The notes beneath the pieces are model-generated. The model saw only the letters and a list, made by a program, of their open reading frames with translations, was not told where the DNA came from and did no database searches. A DNA stretch of 64,000 nucleotides from Polytrichum commune (taxonomy: Eukaryota > Streptophyta > Polytrichopsida > Polytrichales > Polytrichaceae): contig OX485809.1 in assembly GCA_950295325.1 (NCBI GenBank), forward strand, positions 25,372,144 to 25,436,143, given 5' to 3'. The translations under genes and the position numbers were made by a program. How positions within the stretch are numbered: the first letter of the stretch is position 1; each line of letters begins with the position of its first letter. Below, one piece after another: positions 19,646 to 34,600 of this stretch.

Positions 19646-22600
19646 CTAGGCTACTGCTTTGCTCATAGAAAACAACGATGGCGGATCTTCCCTTGCCGGC
19701 TTCAAAATTTCCACTTCTCTTTCCTTGGGCCTCTCAACCTCTTTAGACATCGGGGTTAAAGGTTTCAAACTGATTGGAAAAGTGAGCAATGATAATACTC
19801 TTTCCTCAGCATCCAAGGGCTCGTCTTTGACCCCACAAAATGGGCAGCACCCCTCCTCCAGCGTGGCGAGGTCCCATTCTTCTTGCTCAAAAAAATGGTG
19901 ACATGATAGGCACTGTGTCAATGGGAAGCTTGGATCCACCAGAAGGAAATATCGCGGCTTCTCGTACTGCAAATTGCATGTTTGCACCATAACTCTGGAG
20001 GGTGGGAGGTTTGTAAGCATGGCCAGAGTGGCTTGGATTAACCCAGGGCTGGAAGACAACAAGAGTTCTTGGCCCAGGTGAAATGGGTTTTCTATATTGT
20101 GTGAGTTATCATCTTTTGTGGGTATGGCAGAAATGGCTTCCATTGCCTGCTCATGTGAGACTCCTTTGTCAAGAACAAACTCAACCTGGAATCATCAAGT
20201 TCTCATCTTAGATTGCCATTTCATATGCAAAACATTTAGTCAAGTTCCAAAGCAATGTCATTAGGTAGATGGGTTGTAAATGCTTACTTTTCTGATTAGG
20301 CCACTTCTCCTAGAATATGAAACATGCAAATAGTAAGTAACAGTTAGCAACTCCAAATTGAGGGTATAGTCACTTTTCTCATAATTGTAGGAGCTCATAC
20401 GAACATCTTGTTCATTATCAAAGTAAAGCTTGAAGTGCTCATTAATTAGTTATGTAGGTTCCCCCAATTATGTTGCCTATTGAGCTTAGAATACTTATGA
20501 TCTTTTGAGCACATAGTCCAATCTCTTCTAAACACGTGTCTTTCTGGTATGTGGTCTTGGAGTCACACCTAATCCCATACCACTCAAAATACCCCATTAA
20601 TTAAGAGAACTAATTCAATAGGGCCATCTACCTCATAGTGGTCAGGCTAAGTGATTTTGTTGACGTGTCCAATCTCGATTAGATAGGAGGAGGCACATTG
20701 TTATATGTTACTGAAAACCATGCCATGGCCTGAGCAGTATGTCTTGTATAGACATTTGCCACCTTTTCATCAGTTGTAGTACACACCCACTACCTACCTT
20801 GCTGCTACTACAATTTGGTGTTAACATTGAGAGCTCTTATCTTTGTCCTTCCTAGTGCTTAAGCCAAGTGATTTTGTTGATGTGTAGACTGTAGATTGGA
20901 ATGAGAAGACACATTATCACTTGTGATTGATGACTATGTCATGACTTAACCACTATGTTTTATAATGCACACGAATTGTCATGCCATTGATTGTAGTAGG
21001 CACCCAATACCTACCTCACGGCTTGGTAGGATGGGTTTTTATTGCAACCCATGGTAGGGTTCCTCGCATCCATTTGCTAGTTCATAAACTAGTGTTCTTA
21101 TCCTGGACATTGGTAATGGTTACCAAGTGATTTTATTGATGTGTCTAATCCTAATTGGCTATGAGAAGGCACATTATCACCTTTGATTGATAATCATGAC
21201 ATGGCTTAAATCATTTTATTTGGTAATGGACACATGCTGCCATACCATCATTTAAAGTAGGCACCCAATACCTACCTTGCCACTACCTTGTGGCTCGGTA
21301 GAATGGGCGCCTCCTCTAGCTTGTGCCAAGGCTACTCACATCCATTACCTAGTTCATGGTATGCACTTCAACCTATTAATATATGGAAGTGGGTCAAAAG
21401 AAAGCAAGGATGATAGGTGTGCGTGAGAAATGTGCATTTGAGGTAGAGTGAGGCAAAGGAATTAAAGGCTTGACATAAATGAAGATTACTAACATGATAA
21501 TAGAGTTGTGGATATACCAAGGGAAGTTGATCAAATGTGATAAAGGATCGAAATATAGGTTGTGAGCAGATGCCACAAGCATCCTTTGTTATAGATGAAG
21601 TCATAGGGAAGGGTGATGAGCAGGCATAGCACACTGGTAAATCCATTTGAGGCTCGTCTGGCTTGTGAGCTTTGCCTCGCATTATCAATGTTGCTACCTC
21701 TATTTTATCTCCCCAACTGGTGGGGATTTTATAATTCTGCAAACGATTATACGCATGCGTTGATATCTTGTAAAAACCTGTGCATCAAATATGGCATATC
21801 AATTCACTATCTATCAATGTTTCTCATGGAAGCAATATTGTGAAAATGTGAACTTCAAAAACTCACTAAATACAACTAAATAGTCTAGCCAACATTCATG
21901 GTGGGTCACTCCCTTGTAGGGATATGCACCACTTGAGTTAAAGGGACATTTATAGAGGGTTTATGAAATAATGTGCATACTCATGGGATATTTCACATAA
22001 TTGATGATTATTCTTGGAATGAAATCTAATATATTTTCAAAATGAATTTTCAATATTCTAAAATTTTCTAATACTTTCATAATTTTTACTTTGAAACATT
22101 AGATAGGATCCTAGCTTTTATCGCACCACAATTCTTAGTGCACCATCGGTATCCCACCCTTGCTAGCCTCAACTGGTGTAATCAAGCAGAGTGTTGACTC
22201 AAACAACAACAGGTGAATGTAAAATAGGAAAGGAAAGTTTCAACAATGCAAGCCTCTTCAGTTGGTGAAATTGAAGCCAACAATGTTGAAGACATCCACA
22301 TAAGTTTTGACATACTGAAGAATATATTGTACTCAGAAGTAACCATCTTATCCGAAATGATAGCAAGGATCATATCTCTTCGTTGACATTTGTATTACAT
22401 ACAAAGTAAAATACCATGAATCTCTTTTGTTCTTTATGAATTGCAATGACATGTAAGTGATAAGAGCTCACCAAGCTGCTCACTATGTTTAGCAAGAGTG
22501 ACCAAAACGTTGACAATAGAGATGTGCCAAGTTGGCGGGTCACGAGCTATTTGCGCGAGCAAGAAGCGTGAAATATTGAATAGTGTCTCCGGCATTGTTA

Positions 22601-25600
22601 TTCGAAACGGCTCATTGATAGACTGATAAATGAAAGAATATGCATAAAGAACATTTGCAAGCTGCTTTAAGCTACCAAACTCTTCATACTGAAGCTTCTC
22701 CATTTCAGTTTTATTCATTTTTGCGAGCTCCGTCACTCGAGTCAAACCTTCCGAGGCCAGTTTGTTGCAAATTTGTGCAGCATCTTTAAACCTCTTCTCC
22801 TTTAGCTGTTTCCAAACCCATCAAGTGAGTGAAAATGGATTTATTTAAAACAAAAATCTAAAGTACGCCAGCTGATAAGTCCAAATTGTAGGTTTGTAAC
22901 AAATCATCCTGCAGGGTTACTGTCACTAAAACTCAACAGCAGTATTGGTTCTTCAAAATGTTACAGTACCTTAGGGGGTCCTAACTATGGAATGAGTCAT
23001 GACTTATAGATAGCTCTAATTGTTGATCTAACTAAAAATATACCTGCTCATTTGTGGTGATTGGGAAGGGCAGCTTTAACCAACAGCTTTAAACTCCAAG
23101 GTTAAGCCGCCTAAGGCAGGGATAGTACTTGGATGGGTAACCTCCCTAGCATTTGATTTCCGGTGCACCCTACCACCTATAATCAACCCAAACATCATGG
23201 GGCTATCCAAGTGTACTAGATATTTTCAACTAACCATGTGGGGACCTAGGGCTTGTCCTTGGGGGAGATGGGTGCTAGCCAGGTTGTCGCACCTGGTGAA
23301 GGTGCTCACCTTCAAAAGGAGGCAGTAGTCTTCCGGGGCCCTCTAATTCTTGTAGTGCCCATTTCAGGGTTACATATAGACTTAGACCAACTCATCACGG
23401 TGGTGGCAACATCGAAGTCGTCTTTCTACTTTCTGGTAATTGGGAACTATTTGGTATGCAATGGTTTCTCTATGTTATTATTGGACAAACAGTGGGAGCG
23501 CAACAATTCACCACATAAGATTGACATGCCCCAAAACCATAAATAAGATGTATGCCCATGGAAAAGCCTTAACTAGAGAAATTTCAAATAAAGTTAAAAT
23601 AGAGCTAAGTTAAAATAATTACTGCATTTTCCAGAAGCTGCTTGAGTAGGTGCTCCGACAAATCAGGTCGGCCTGCATGAGAGTAGGCAATGCGGGCAGC
23701 ATCAAAACGGTCCTGGCTTATCAGCCACTGTGCATAAGGAAGTGTAACACCATCTTCAATTTCTGGGTGCAACCTTTTCACAGCAAATGCGTCCTCCCAC
23801 TGCTCCAACTCCACATGCAAGGATATAACAGACCTGCAGTGATAAAGTAATACATAGATGGATTGTCAGATTTACAATAACGTATCTATCAAATTGTATT
23901 GTTTCAGTTTTTTTAATGGAAATTTTTGTCTGAATATAATGGTCAATTTAAGAAATTTAAGACCAAAGCTCTCACTGTTTAGTAACCAACCCAATAACGA
24001 TAAAAATAATGTTCTATTATTGTGAGGTGCATCTGACATATAAATGAGGAATTGGATTTAGGTTGCTTAATTGCCAAGTCTCTACTCATTGGTTGTTAAC
24101 CCTTAAAGGTCCGAGGCTCCCCCACAGGGCTTTTTGAATATGTTTTTTTGTGTTTTACACCTATACGAGTGTATTTTTTGTCATTCTTCCTGAACTATGA
24201 CTCTAAATTGAGATAGACATTCTATCTACTGCAGAATACATATACTTTGAGTGACCCGGATCCAAAATAAATATACAAAAATACAAAAATGTTATTATTG
24301 GTTTTCTTTCCATACGTAATATATTTGGTCACCATTGTCAGATGTCATCGTATTTTTAGTTGCTTACTGCGACATCTCTTGCTACATATAAGTTCAAGCT
24401 CATATGCAAAGTTACACACTACTTTGACATTATGTGAAGTGTTCATAAATCAATGAAATGTGGATTCCTTTTACCTTAGACCATCTTACATTCCCAGAAA
24501 CACCTCAGGCCTTTTAGGGATAAAGTATCAGCAAGCAATATTTAGGTGATGGAATGAGTGTGGTGAAGGTAGGTATCTTGTAAATTACCGTCAACCATTT
24601 CTGTCAACAAGTGTCAACTGTCAGCAAGTGTAACATTTGATGGTGGGATTGTTTTGATGGATGTGATTCCACATTTGATGTGTAACCATGCTGTACTTTC
24701 AAAATAGGAGATACAGATTGGAACATGATGCAATCTACTGATAAGGGATAGATTGTACAAAACAAACCTAAAATCAGCAAGTTTTGTGTATGTCTCAAAA
24801 GCATGGGCATACTGGCCTCCACGCCGCATCAACATTGCACATAGTGTCAAGTCTTGGATTTGTGTCTTTTTCAGGCGCCTAGCTACCTGAGACAATATAT
24901 CCACAGGACCATTCCTTCACCAATATTCAACGGTCTTGAAACCACGAAACCTGCTACTATCCTTTTTGTTTTCTAGCATCAGAGTTTCACAGATCTCAGT
25001 GTAGTAGGTAGGTTCTGTACATGGGGAGTAGGACACTGCTTAGAACTTCCTAAGCATACAAATGTAAGGCCCAATCTGCACTACAGAGTGCTTGTGATGC
25101 TTGAAATCTAAAAAATCTCTTGTTGGTACTGACCAAAACGTATTGACATCTCATGTAGGACTCCACTTCTGGTCTCTATGTCTTCAATTTTCTATGGTCC
25201 GGCCTTTGGATGAGTTTCAAGGGCCCTCGCAATTTCAAGGTCATAGACCTTGGTTATAGTGTAAAGTAACCCTTACTTCACTATAGACTAAGATTCTAAA
25301 TACCAATATTCCTTCAAACATAATGCCTCAAGTTTCCAACCCACTTCAAGTTATGAGTCCAAGCTAGACTAATGTGTAAACAGGCAAGTTGCTTCACCCT
25401 CCATTATCTCAAATAAAAGTTTAAAGGTTTTTAGGTGATCAGAAAGTTCACCTCAATGAGCTTGGAAACTGGGCCATGAGCCACGAGGAGAGCAAGAGCT
25501 TTTTCTGGTTGGTTCGCAGCAAGATACATGTCAGCAGCAGTTTCATGATCATTTGTCTGTTCAGTCCATTCCGCTTGACGTTGAATAATTTCCTGTACAT

Positions 25601-28600
25601 CGACTTCTCGACAAGCTTTTGTCTCCATCACATCCTGGACTGTTGGGCCTGTCTGCGCAAGTGCTTTCGCTTCTTCAAACATGCGAAGATCAGAATACAT
25701 TTCCATTGCCATGCCCACCTGCCCAGCCTCGATGTACGCATCCGCTGCTTCTTTGAATTTACCCTGCCGGGTGTTATGGTCCACATTTATCAGGTGTGCA
25801 AATCGGAGGAATCCCAGGCCTCTATAGGAAGAAAATGTAATTTCACACAATTATTCTACCCTATGCGCAGGTCAGATAAGGTGCAAAACTTTTATTTTGG
25901 CAAAAAGTGCCACATGTCAGCATGGAAATTGTTGGAAAATCTTAACATATGTCTTGGAAATTGAATTTATGCCTAGACGTGCCCAATCAGAATTTAACTT
26001 ACAGTATCACATGCAGAAAAGCACGTGCTATGAGGAGAATATCTCTACTAGCATTAGCTGTGTATTGAGAATTTTGGTGGTTTCTGGTTCCTTAGAGACA
26101 CTACATGTTACATGATAGAAGTAAAATCTTGGGGCCATGTGAAGCATAGTGCACCATTATGCTGCATCCTTTATAAAGACCATTAGTAAAATGTCATTCT
26201 GTCCCTCAACAATAGATTTTGTGAGGAGTTGGTCAATTTGCATACCTTCCATGTTCAGTGAACTTTTGGTGCATACTTGGAGATATTGTGGAGGTTTTGA
26301 ACAAAGGCCATATTATATTGGTCATAAGAATCAAACTTATTTTGGCAATGCCAAGAGGTGCTATGATGAGTTTGGCCCTTAATGAACCGAAATAGGTGTT
26401 TCTTCATTCAAAGTCAACCACTATCTCCAAGCATGCACCACATGTGGAAAGAAATTATAGATTTTGTAAGCAAAACAACCGATTGGAAATCATAGGGGAC
26501 CAAATCTGACAAAATGTCCCATTGAGTGGAAGGATAACTGTAATAGATGCAAAAGTTAATTTGCAAGGGTTGGGAAGAGACCTGATAGGCAAGAATAAGA
26601 GCACCAAGGGTTGCCTTTTGGATGTCTGAACAATGGCCTTGCTCGAACCGGTGAAGTAAATCAAGGTAACACACATCTCGCAAGCGAATGAAACCCTTCT
26701 TTGCCACATCCCAAGCATGACCTTTAAGTGCTGCAAGAGCCAACATGCGCCAATCCACCTCGGTGACCCCAAGACACGCGACCTTGTATGCGTTGTCAAA
26801 TTGGCATTTCTTCACATAATGGCTCATGCTTGTGGATTGTGGGACTTCAATTGTCTGTTCTAGTTCCCACTCCAATCCAATTCACTGATTACTTTTCATC
26901 GAAGATGGACGTTCAATATGCAATAAAGGAACTAATTGTTTACCATTAGAGTTCTCCTTTTATTCAAACAGGACTTTTGGTAGGGAATTGGTCCCTTATG
27001 ACTTTCTGTTGGTTTTTTTTCATACGATATCAACACTTTCTTTCCACATGTGGTGCATTGTTGGTGGTAGTGTTTGAATTTGAATGAAGAGCAACCTATT
27101 TCTGTTCATTGAGGGCCAAACTCCTTTTAGCACCTCTTGGCAGGCCAAAATGAATTTGACTCTCAGTGAACTGATATAGAATTTGCTTCGCTCAAACCTC
27201 CTCACTACCTCCAAGCATGCACCAAAAATTTACCGAACATGGAAAGTGTTGTATACAAATCAACCCACTCCCAACCAAAAGTTATGTTGAATTAGAGAAT
27301 AACTCTACTATGTCAAGTTACTCAGAACTTACTACAGGCTTAAAAATCCTGCACATTTACTTATAAATTGCAGATCTGTTAGTTTTTTTGTAAGTATAGA
27401 TATGTACCTGCATAGAAAGATGATTCAGACAGAAGATTTTGGATCCTTGGAAGCCGACAACATAGCCTTGAAGTTTCTTTCTGTGCACTGGGAAGTCAGC
27501 CGTTTTGATATTCAGCATTCCATTACCTGAATAACAAAGCATGTCTTCCATGTTTGTGTTCCAGGCCACAGAGCTCGCACCTTTTTCCTGAAATGTAATC
27601 TCTTTTGTCTACACAGAAGCACCATAGTTATTATTCAAAGCAGTGAACGGCATTAGTGAAAGTTATCTTCTAAGACAAACTGTTGAAAACTTTGTCAGCC
27701 TGATTATGGCTTAAGAGGGTTATATAAAAATGGAGAGTGATTTAGCACCGGTGATGGTGCTACACCAAACATTGGATTCAGTGTGGCCCACACTATCCAT
27801 CATCACAATATCGCACAACTAGAGAGAGTGTCACATGACACTTGGTGCTACATGATCACTTTGATTAGCATGGCACACCAATTTTAATGCCACACTCAAT
27901 CAGATGCTTAGTATAGTGAATTTTTGTCAGATTTTATATAATAACATGATAACATGAAACAGGTTGCAATCCATCCCCCATTCTAGAATTTTGTCACATC
28001 AAAGCACACTCAAACTCAAAGCAAGTAGGAAGATGTGTACCTCAATGTCATAAACAAGGATGTTGGCAGTTTCATCAACAATGGCAAGGTGGACACGCTG
28101 GGAGGAGAGGTCGAGGCAGCGTATGCCACTTGTATGCTTATAAAGGATATTCGGAAAATTATTGTTGATCCACACTTTCACAATCAATCCGCTTTTCATC
28201 CCAATGAGCAGACATTCACCACCACGAGGACCACCACAAACCTGCCAAAGTCCACAATATTTCAAAGTATCCTTGTGTACTTAATGCAGACTGATGGTTT
28301 GGGTAGAAGAATGCTCTGTGGAGGTGGGTATCTCTCAAGCATGAAGTTCCATGCCATCAAGGAGAACTGGTACTTGTATCTGATAGAAACTATGCAATTT
28401 GAGATGGCAGACAGGGGGAAACTCTTCAGCTGGAGGTTAATTATATAACCAAAAATAAAAAAGAATTTGTTTTGATAGAGCTTTCACAATCTATAGTGCA
28501 AATTTTTGATATAAGAAAATCAGTGCTCTACAAATATCAAAGCTAGTAGACAAGAGCTGAATAAAGAAGTTTTCTTAAGATTTTCCACTAAAACACAGAA

Positions 28601-31600
28601 GGTCACCAGTATATGGCAATAGATGCTCCGTTATGATTACCTTCAATAGAAGCAAGGGCTGGAAAGTTGAGGGAGATAACCTTGATGTATCTTATTGTTG
28701 ACTCCAAAACCCATTCCCTTTCTTTGGTTCCAAGTAAGGAAAAAAGTTGTAGCTTCGTCTCCTGAAAAAAAGCCCACAATTGTTTTGTGTCTTATCACTT
28801 CTACAGCCTATTGATAATCTCAATAGTTTGTTATGACATGGATACCTTGGTGATATCTAGCACTTAAATTTAAACAAATCAGATGCACAATTATGTCAGT
28901 ATGAGGATAGCAACTTCTATCCTGTTCATTAATTTCACCACAGTCACTTACAAGTGTGTATCTTTAGTACGGTGATTGCAGGTATGCTTAGGTATTATTC
29001 ATGGGCATTGTCTTTGAACCCATGAACACTTGTCTCTCTGGGTGGCTTAAACCCAGAGCCTAAAACCAGATCCCATGGGAACAGAGTAGACAATAGTAGG
29101 CTGTATAGACTTCCTCAAAGACAGAGCAACACCATAATTCATGCTGGTGGCAACATCAGAGTCAACTGTCTCTCCATCTGATCTCTTGTGTAGCCTGAAA
29201 TAGTTAGAAGAAGGGTGAATAACAAGCTTAAAAAAGGGCAGGACCTGGCAAAGGGTAATGTGCTCCGACGTGAGAACCAGAAGGTTGCATTCCAAGCAAC
29301 CGTTGATGCGGGCACACACGCGATATTGACCCTTAGCACCAGCACCCCCTTTGTTCAGCTCATAAACAATAATCTGGTTTGTTACTTGCACTGCAACTCG
29401 CTCTTGGTAAACTGCTATTTTCCTAATGTAGTCTCGGCACCGTATTGTCACCTGCAATTCATGATCACTCGTCATAGCAGAGTAAGAATTAACAATTTAC
29501 ATGGCCTTCCAAATAAGGTACAAGATTCTTTCAGACAAAGAATATTTAAATACCTATAGGGGTGACAAGATGGAACATTAACCATTTAAGCTATTGGGTA
29601 AATCACATAGAGCACGAGAGGATAGACAATGACAATGATAGAAAATAGATAGAGTAAGATTTCGTTCTAAACCCTAAACCCTAACTACAATAGTGTCTAT
29701 TAGCATCTTTTCCATGATGCCACAGCTGAATACCTATGCAGAGTAACCTTGCACACATGATACGTGAAAGAAATTTTGGATTGGGTGCACGGAAGCAATT
29801 TAAAGCTCTCTGAGCATCGCGATTGGCATTTGACTTAGGATGGCACTTCTCATAAAAATATGTGTACCTTTGCATCAGATATGAGGTGTTGGATAACAAC
29901 ATTTGTCATTGCATCCCTGAATGCATAGCGCTCCAGATACAATCCATGCACCTGGTCTTTCCACCATGTCCAAACCCGGCCCTTATCTCAAGCCGGTTTA
30001 TACAATGTGAGTGTAACAAGCAAAAATTGAGACAGCAACTGCCACTTGCATATTCAATTTAGCTATATCTCACCTGAAAATCAAGCCATGTCAAACCATT
30101 TCTTCAAAAGGAATAGTAAGAATCAGGACTTCGGTAAGAACATTTCCGTAGGAACTTCATGTTAGGGCCAATTTACACTAGCGCTTGAGGGCCCATGACC
30201 ATTCAATTCTAAAATCTCTCATTGGTGAAATAGGCTGAGACTGTCCCACTTCACTTTACACTAGAGCTAAAGGGCCTCATGACCAAGTTGGAATGGACAA
30301 AAAACCTACATGGAGTCCTAAATGGCATGATATGGATATTGTTTGGTGTCAACCCCTCCTCAAAGAGGTGGATCGAACACAAAACCAGGAGCCCATGAAA
30401 CTTCAAAATCTCACAACCCTTGATTTATTAAAACGTGCTTTGTGGAAGGCTCACATGATTAAGATGATAACGAAATAGCATTTGGTTGAGGACCCAGTCG
30501 CGTATGTATATTACGCTACACTTGAAGGCCCATGAGCACACACAATTTAATTTCAATTTTTCAAGGTACAGCCTTGGGATGAATTTCAAGGGCCCTCATT
30601 TTCATGGTCATGGCCCTTGGCCATAGTGTAAAGTGGCCCATAGATACTCACAGAAGAAGCTAACAGTGTGCACAAAGAACAAATTGAGCCATGGAAAGAT
30701 GTCTACAGTTGAAAAGAGGAGCTGGAGCATGGAAATGCTGCCATCATTGCATCCAACGACCACAAAGTCATGCTTAGGTCGTGACTGTATGACCCATATC
30801 CAGTCACCCGTTTCACACATCGTTGTGAGCTTTACTCCATCTTTGGAATACAGCATAACCTGCACATCTTAGAAATTATTAAAAACCGGCCTTCAATGTG
30901 TTCTTTTTGTTTATCCAGTCAAGAATTTCTGTTAAATTTCCAATATATACGTAAAGTGTTGACATAATAGGACAGTTATCCTTTGAGTCAGTGGGACTTT
31001 TGGTTAGGAGTTGGTTGTTTTGCATACAACACTGTCCATTGTTGGTAAGTTCTTGGCACATACTGGAGTTGGTGTGGAGGTTTTAGAACATCTTGGCGTG
31101 CCAAAATGAGCTGAGCCCACAATGTACAGGTATAGAATGTTCCTCATTTGAACCAATTGACCAACTACAAGCATGCATTGAAAACTTTTTTGAACATGGA
31201 GAGTATTACATGCAATACAACCAACTCCCGACCAAAAGTCCAGTTGAATTAAGGGATGATTCTAATTCCCACCAGCAAGTAAATTCAGATTTGCTGTGTG
31301 TCTCTTCCTATCTCTCTACTGCACATATTAATGCACAGAAAAATCTCATGATCACCTTTCTACTGGATCCACCAACACAGAGATATTTGTCATCCTGGTA
31401 AGTGACACAGCAGGGATCAAAGCCAAGGTCCTTGTCCTTCCCCACCTGCATATATGATTGGCAGAAAATAAAACAAAAGTCACTTCCCAATACCATAACA
31501 TCCAAGGTGTGTAAGCTAATTGCATTCTGCATTTGATGCATTTCGAAATTTGGTGACGTATACGTACTCCTTTAGGTAGTGGGTTTTGAAAGACACGTCA

Positions 31601-34600
31601 CATGCATGAATGATGCCCATGAATGAAACTCAACCCTGAAGTAGGTACACTGTCCGACAAATTCATCATTTCTGTTCAGTTTCTGTTCTTGGGTTGTCAT
31701 GTTTTTCCCTTTACCAGATACTGAAGTCCCCTTGAGCTGTCCAGTGCAACTAAAAAATGGCACTACTGCAGACACTTTCTAGAGGTACTGAATAATCAAA
31801 CCTGCTTGCCTGTTAAATCATAGAAGGACAGTGTGCCGTCCCAGCAACCTACAGCAAGGGCATCTGAGGTTTTGTTTTGCAGCGAATTCCATTCCAATGT
31901 CCACACCGGTCCAGGCCTCTCAATCATAACCTGCTCAAAGATAGGTATATTATTTGAGATTTAGACCAGGCTTCAAAAGCTCGCCATTATGCAACAATGC
32001 AAGCTATCAAGCAGAACATGCCATTAAGTCAGCTTCATATAATAGGTTCCTACGACACCCGGAATACAGCCTCAAACCCTGAAATCCCTACACTGTTACT
32101 ACAATCACTGACATGAGAAGTGATTCTCCAATATTTATATTCCAATCAGATCAGACAAGGAGAAATCCTGCAGGTGTTACTTCCTGGTCCACTTTCTCAT
32201 TGTCAAAATCTCGTCAAATAATACCTGTTCAATACCACTTTTATCACAAATGGAGATGTGTCCATTATACATTCCCAATGCCAGATGTTGCCCATCCACT
32301 GTCCATGCAGCACATAGTACCTGCATGGATTCTCTTCAGTAGGTCTTATTTCTAAAGGCCTCTCGACAATCGATTTCATAATCAAAGCACAATCAGGCAT
32401 GATCAATATCACAGGACTATATATTCTTGGGAGCACACACATGACCAGGTGTAATAGTTTAAAAATCTGCCCTGCAGGTCAAATGGCAGTTATGAACCTT
32501 AGATTGTGCCTTGTGCTTAGAAACGGACTTTTGCTCTGGTGACCAAATCCCAAAGTCAGTTGCAGTTCCACTTGCAAGCTGCAAGAGAAATGAATGTCAG
32601 TCTCCATTCCTGAATACTGAGCCTCATTCGCTGGCTCTTGGTAATTGATGAAACCTTCAAGCAAATTGTTCAGGCATGCAGAGCAGAGTTATTATGACCA
32701 ATTTCGTGCTCCTATCTTTGTAGGCTTGCAAGTTGGTCCGGCCATAATGAAAATTACACACGTTGGTGTTATTGTCCATGATGACAGCCCACATATGGCT
32801 GAAAACAGATGATAGATACTTGCTTTGTATTAAGAGCTCTTAGGATACTGTGGCTGGTGAAGAACACTTATTATGATTACCTGTTGCGTAACAGGATTGT
32901 AGGCCAAGCACTGAATGGAATCACCATGGCTGTACTTGAGAATACCTTCTGCCTTCATAACCCAAGAATCAAAATTTGATAACAGTCAGTACAAGTTTGA
33001 GGCAAATATGACTGCTAATGACCTGGTTTAGAAGACTCGACCATTTTGCATCATAGAAGTACATAATAAAGATCGTGATATGCTTCCTAGGATGTAACTA
33101 AAGTTCTGAGATGCAACTTGCTCTTTGGAATCAGACATCTAATGGCCAGATTGATTCACCTTGTGAGTCCAGATTATGATGGTCTTGTCAGCTCCCCCGG
33201 AAGCAAAGCGCTTTCCGTCTCGTGAGTATGCCACACAATAGACGGCATCTTTGTGACCTGCACCATAACACTTGAAAGCATCAGGTAAAGAAATCATTGA
33301 AAATTACTGCCCCGCTGGCATTTGATCTTTACCCATGTGACTTGCATGTGTCTTTATCGGATACATACATCCAGCATTGCTGAGGTTGAGCACATGCTGA
33401 AGTTAGCAACTCCTGTGGTCACTGTCAAATGATTCTCTCAGTAATCCGCTTTCAAAGTTTTTTTGTCCAATGCCGCATGTTCATCTCACAGATAGAGTCC
33501 ATATATATCATAAACCTTCACTGTCCACCCAATTTTTAGAGAGTGACCACCATTAAAAGACACTTCATCTTTACCAATGTGACTTGCATTGTCTTTCATT
33601 GGATACATACACCCACCATACTGAGGTTGATCACATGCTGAAGTTAAAGCAATTCTTATTTTCACTGTAAAACGAATCTCAATAATCTGCTTTCGAAGTT
33701 TCTTGGCCAATGCCGTATGCTCATCTCACACATAAAGTTCGTATATCACATAAATCTTCACAACCCACCGATTATTGAGAGAGAGACGACCCTTTTAAGA
33801 AAGGTAATCTTTACCCATGTGACTTGCATTGTCTTTTATCGGATACACTCAACACGCTCAGGTTGATCACATGCTAAGTTAGAGCAACTCCTGTGGTCAC
33901 TGTGAAATGATCCTCTTGATAATCGGCTTTTGAAGTTTCTTGGCCAATGGCGCATACTTGTCCCACACATAAAAGTTCATATATCACATAAATCTTCATT
34001 GCTCACTGATTATTCAGAGACAGGTTTGCCTTCTGTCTCAAAAAAAAAAAAAAGATTATTCAGAGAAAGACGATCCTCTAAGAGCACCTGATCTTTACTC
34101 ATGTGACTTGCATTGTCTTTTATGCGAAACATTCACCCAGCATGCTCAGGTTGATCACATGCTGAAGTTCCACCTCAGGTGGGGAAGACTATAACCTCTC
34201 TCAGCCACTGACAAAATGAGTGGCTTTTAACCAAACCCTCTTATTGGACTGATGCTTATCAGACAGATGCCACCGAAGTTAGATCTAATCTAGGTCGGGA
34301 GGAGTATAGACATAAAAACCTTTGAGTGAATGTAAAAGGTCGCCATCGGCTGCATCGTACATAAGCACTCGGCTTCCGACCGCTGCTATCAGCTGACTCC
34401 CATCTGAGCCAAATTCACTACAAACTATCAATAATAGCCTCCTGGTAGGAGGATCACAACCGTCGTAGTGGCTACACGCAACAAGGTGGAATCACAAAAC
34501 AAACACAGAAGGTTCGGTTTGCAGAGTACTACCTGGACGGAAGGCAATGTCGAAACACACACTCCTGACTCCATCGTGCTCTGGCTACAGGGGGCACAAA

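Noticed and set aside
23085-23170. A functional 5S rRNA gene
   Set aside because: Only the 3' two-thirds is recognisable, it is diverged, single and intronic, and it is embedded in a repeat-like block.
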